Positions 22,716 to 23,893 of a stretch of DNA of 23,893 nt are shown one piece after another; the first letter of the stretch is position 1, and each line of letters opens with the position of its first letter. The translations under genes and the position numbers were made by a program. The notes under the pieces were generated by a model that saw only the letters and a list, made by a program, of their open reading frames with translations, was not told the origin of the DNA and searched no databases. This DNA comes from PWND01 sp964601515 (GTDB lineage: Bacteria > Bacteroidota > Bacteroidia > Bacteroidales > UBA7960). The stretch is from assembly GCA_964601515.1 (NCBI GenBank), contig CAZRNU010000040.1, forward strand, positions 1 through 23,893, written 5' to 3'.

Positions 22716-23893
22716 ATGATATCCCGACTAATATTTTTTGTTGCATTGGCAATGTATTGTTCAAGTTTTTTATTCTCTCAGGATTCTTTGTTAGAAAAGA
22801 GAATAACAATTAAACTTCCCAATGCCGGAATCGAAGAAATAATCAAAGAGATTTCTGAAAAATCGGGTGTGAATTTTTCATATAGCAGCAGATCAATCGC
22901 ATCCTCAAAAAAAATCTCTTTAAACTTCCAAAATGAGACTCTCTCAAAAGTTTTAAATTTTGTTTCAGAAGAATTTGATCTTGAATACAGCATAGTAAGA
23001 AATCAGGTTGTTCTTAAAAAAGCAAAACCCAAAAAGGAAATATATAGTTTATATACTGTAAGTGGCCACATAAAAGATAAAGAAACAGGAGAAACTTTGC
23101 CCGGAGCTACAATATTTGCAAATAATACTACCGCAGGAACTATTAGCAATGCATATGGTTTTTATTCATTGAGTTTGCCTCCGGGAGATTATGAAATTAT
23201 TTATTCTTATGTGGGCTTTATCAGGCAAACAAAACAGTTGTCGTTAGAAAATGACACCAGAGTAAATGCAGAGTTGGAATTAAATACTGAAATTCTTACA
23301 GAAATTACCATTGTTGTTGATGAGCAGCTTGAGGATTTAAAAAGAAGCCAAAGCAGCTACATCTCTGTTAATCCCCGCAGTCTTGAGAAATTCCCTGAAT
23401 TTGCAGGTGAGTCAGGTCTGGTGAAAAGCCTTCAGAGTTTTACGGGAATTCAAACTCACAGCGATGGTTCGTCATTCTTTTTTGTAAGGGGTGGGAATAA
23501 AGACCAGAATCAAATTCTGGTTGATGAGGCTCCGATATATAATCCTGCTCATTTGTTTGGTTTTTATTCTGTTGTAATACCGGAAGTTGCTAAAGATATT
23601 AGTATTTATAAAGCTGATATTCCGATTGATAAAAGTGGAAGATTATCCAGTTTAATTGATGTTCAGACCAAAGATGGTAATATGAAGAAGTTTGGTGTAG
23701 ATGGAATGCTGAATCCATTAATGTATAGATTAGCAATAGAAGGACCTATTTACAGAGAAAAGGCATCTTTCTATACTTCATACCGTCATTCCAATTTTAA
23801 ATGGCTTTATAATGCAGGCATCCCAAATGCTGATCTTTATATAATGGATTTTAATGCAAAGGTTAACTTGAAAATTAAAGAAAGAGCTAGACT
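22716..23893 (+). CDS. STN-domain TonB-dependent outer-membrane receptor, 3' partial
   Basis: I translated this from ATG at 22716; the frame is open for 392 codons to the right edge, so most of the barrel is missing. Order of parts: signal peptide 1-22 (ends LFSQ); STN domain at about 29-101, which passes the ligand signal to the FecR protein; carboxypeptidase-regulatory-like beta-sandwich at about 113-190 (GHIKDKETGETLPGATI, YGFYSLSLPPGDYEI); a possible TonB box near 196-203 (EITIVVDE); a plug domain from about 215 with FVRGGNKDQNQILVDEAPIY and NPAHLFGFYSVV. The last motif is characteristic of non-SusC receptors that commonly pair with a DUF4249-type lipoprotein, which I would expect just beyond the window. 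Ligand unknown. Another ATG at 22708 is out of frame and stops at once. Confidence 0.93.
   Translation, partial: MISRLIFFVALAMYCSSFLFSQDSLLEKRITIKLPNAGIEEIIKEISEKSGVNFSYSSRSIASSKKISLNFQNETLSKVLNFVSEEFDLEYSIVRNQVVLKKAKPKKEIYSLYTVSGHIKDKETGETLPGATIFANNTTAGTISNAYGFYSLSLPPGDYEIIYSYVGFIRQTKQLSLENDTRVNAELELNTEILTEITIVVDEQLEDLKRSQSSYISVNPRSLEKFPEFAGESGLVKSLQSFTGIQTHSDGSSFFFVRGGNKDQNQILVDEAPIYNPAHLFGFYSVVIPEVAKDISIYKADIPIDKSGRLSSLIDVQTKDGNMKKFGVDGMLNPLMYRLAIEGPIYREKASFYTSYRHSNFKWLYNAGIPNADLYIMDFNAKVNLKIKERAR

Overview
The window looks like chromosomal DNA of a low-GC member of the Bacteroidota, probably an anaerobic or fermentative Bacteroidales/Marinilabiliales-type bacterium. The evidence is the TAnnTTTG-type promoter boxes, an ECF sigma / FecR / STN-TonB receptor cassette, PKD and LVIVD-type surface lipoproteins, and a sodium-pumping methylmalonyl-CoA decarboxylase operon of the succinate-propionate pathway. 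I see no rRNA, tRNA, CRISPR array, insertion sequence, integrase or phage gene.

Region 1 (1-3870, minus strand) is the methylmalonyl-CoA branch: epimerase, carboxyltransferase, OadG-type membrane anchor, biotin carrier and OadB-type sodium pump (cut by the left edge). Together they would epimerise methylmalonyl-CoA, decarboxylate it to propionyl-CoA and use the energy to export Na+. A 7-bp tandem repeat with an inverted partner sits between the epimerase and the carboxyltransferase. A two-domain universal stress protein (4129-4986, plus) is transcribed divergently.

Region 2 (4989-12987, minus strand) is the most unusual part. Four closely spaced genes read: ATP-grasp/His-swivel dikinase A, RND/MMPL-type exporter, small CDP-archaeol-synthase-like (CarS-like) membrane protein, dikinase D. 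Both dikinases have the rifampin-phosphotransferase layout (ATP-grasp, about 400-residue middle domain, His domain at the C-terminus) and lack the PEP-binding barrel of PEP synthase, so they should phosphorylate some hydroxyl compound rather than pyruvate. With a CTP-transferase-like membrane enzyme and a lipid-type exporter, the operon suggests an undescribed route that phosphorylates, CDP-activates and moves an amphiphilic or isoprenoid alcohol. That pathway is an inference; the domain calls are seen in the sequence.

Region 3 (13168-16077, minus) is a secreted M16 zinc protease followed by a clear large hairpin terminator. A 312-bp divergent intergenic region carries an inverted repeat and a textbook Bacteroides promoter for region 4 (16390-19015, plus): two LVIVD-like beta-propeller fragments and a tandem pair of paralogous exported proteins. 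These converge on a minus-strand pair (19020-20809): a PKD-domain lipoprotein and an outer-membrane beta-barrel protein.

Region 5 (20989-23893, plus) is a trans-envelope signalling cassette: ECF sigma factor (TTG start), FecR-type anti-sigma factor and an STN-domain TonB-dependent receptor cut by the right edge. A 9-bp tandem repeat and a 14-bp palindrome lie between the sigma and anti-sigma genes.
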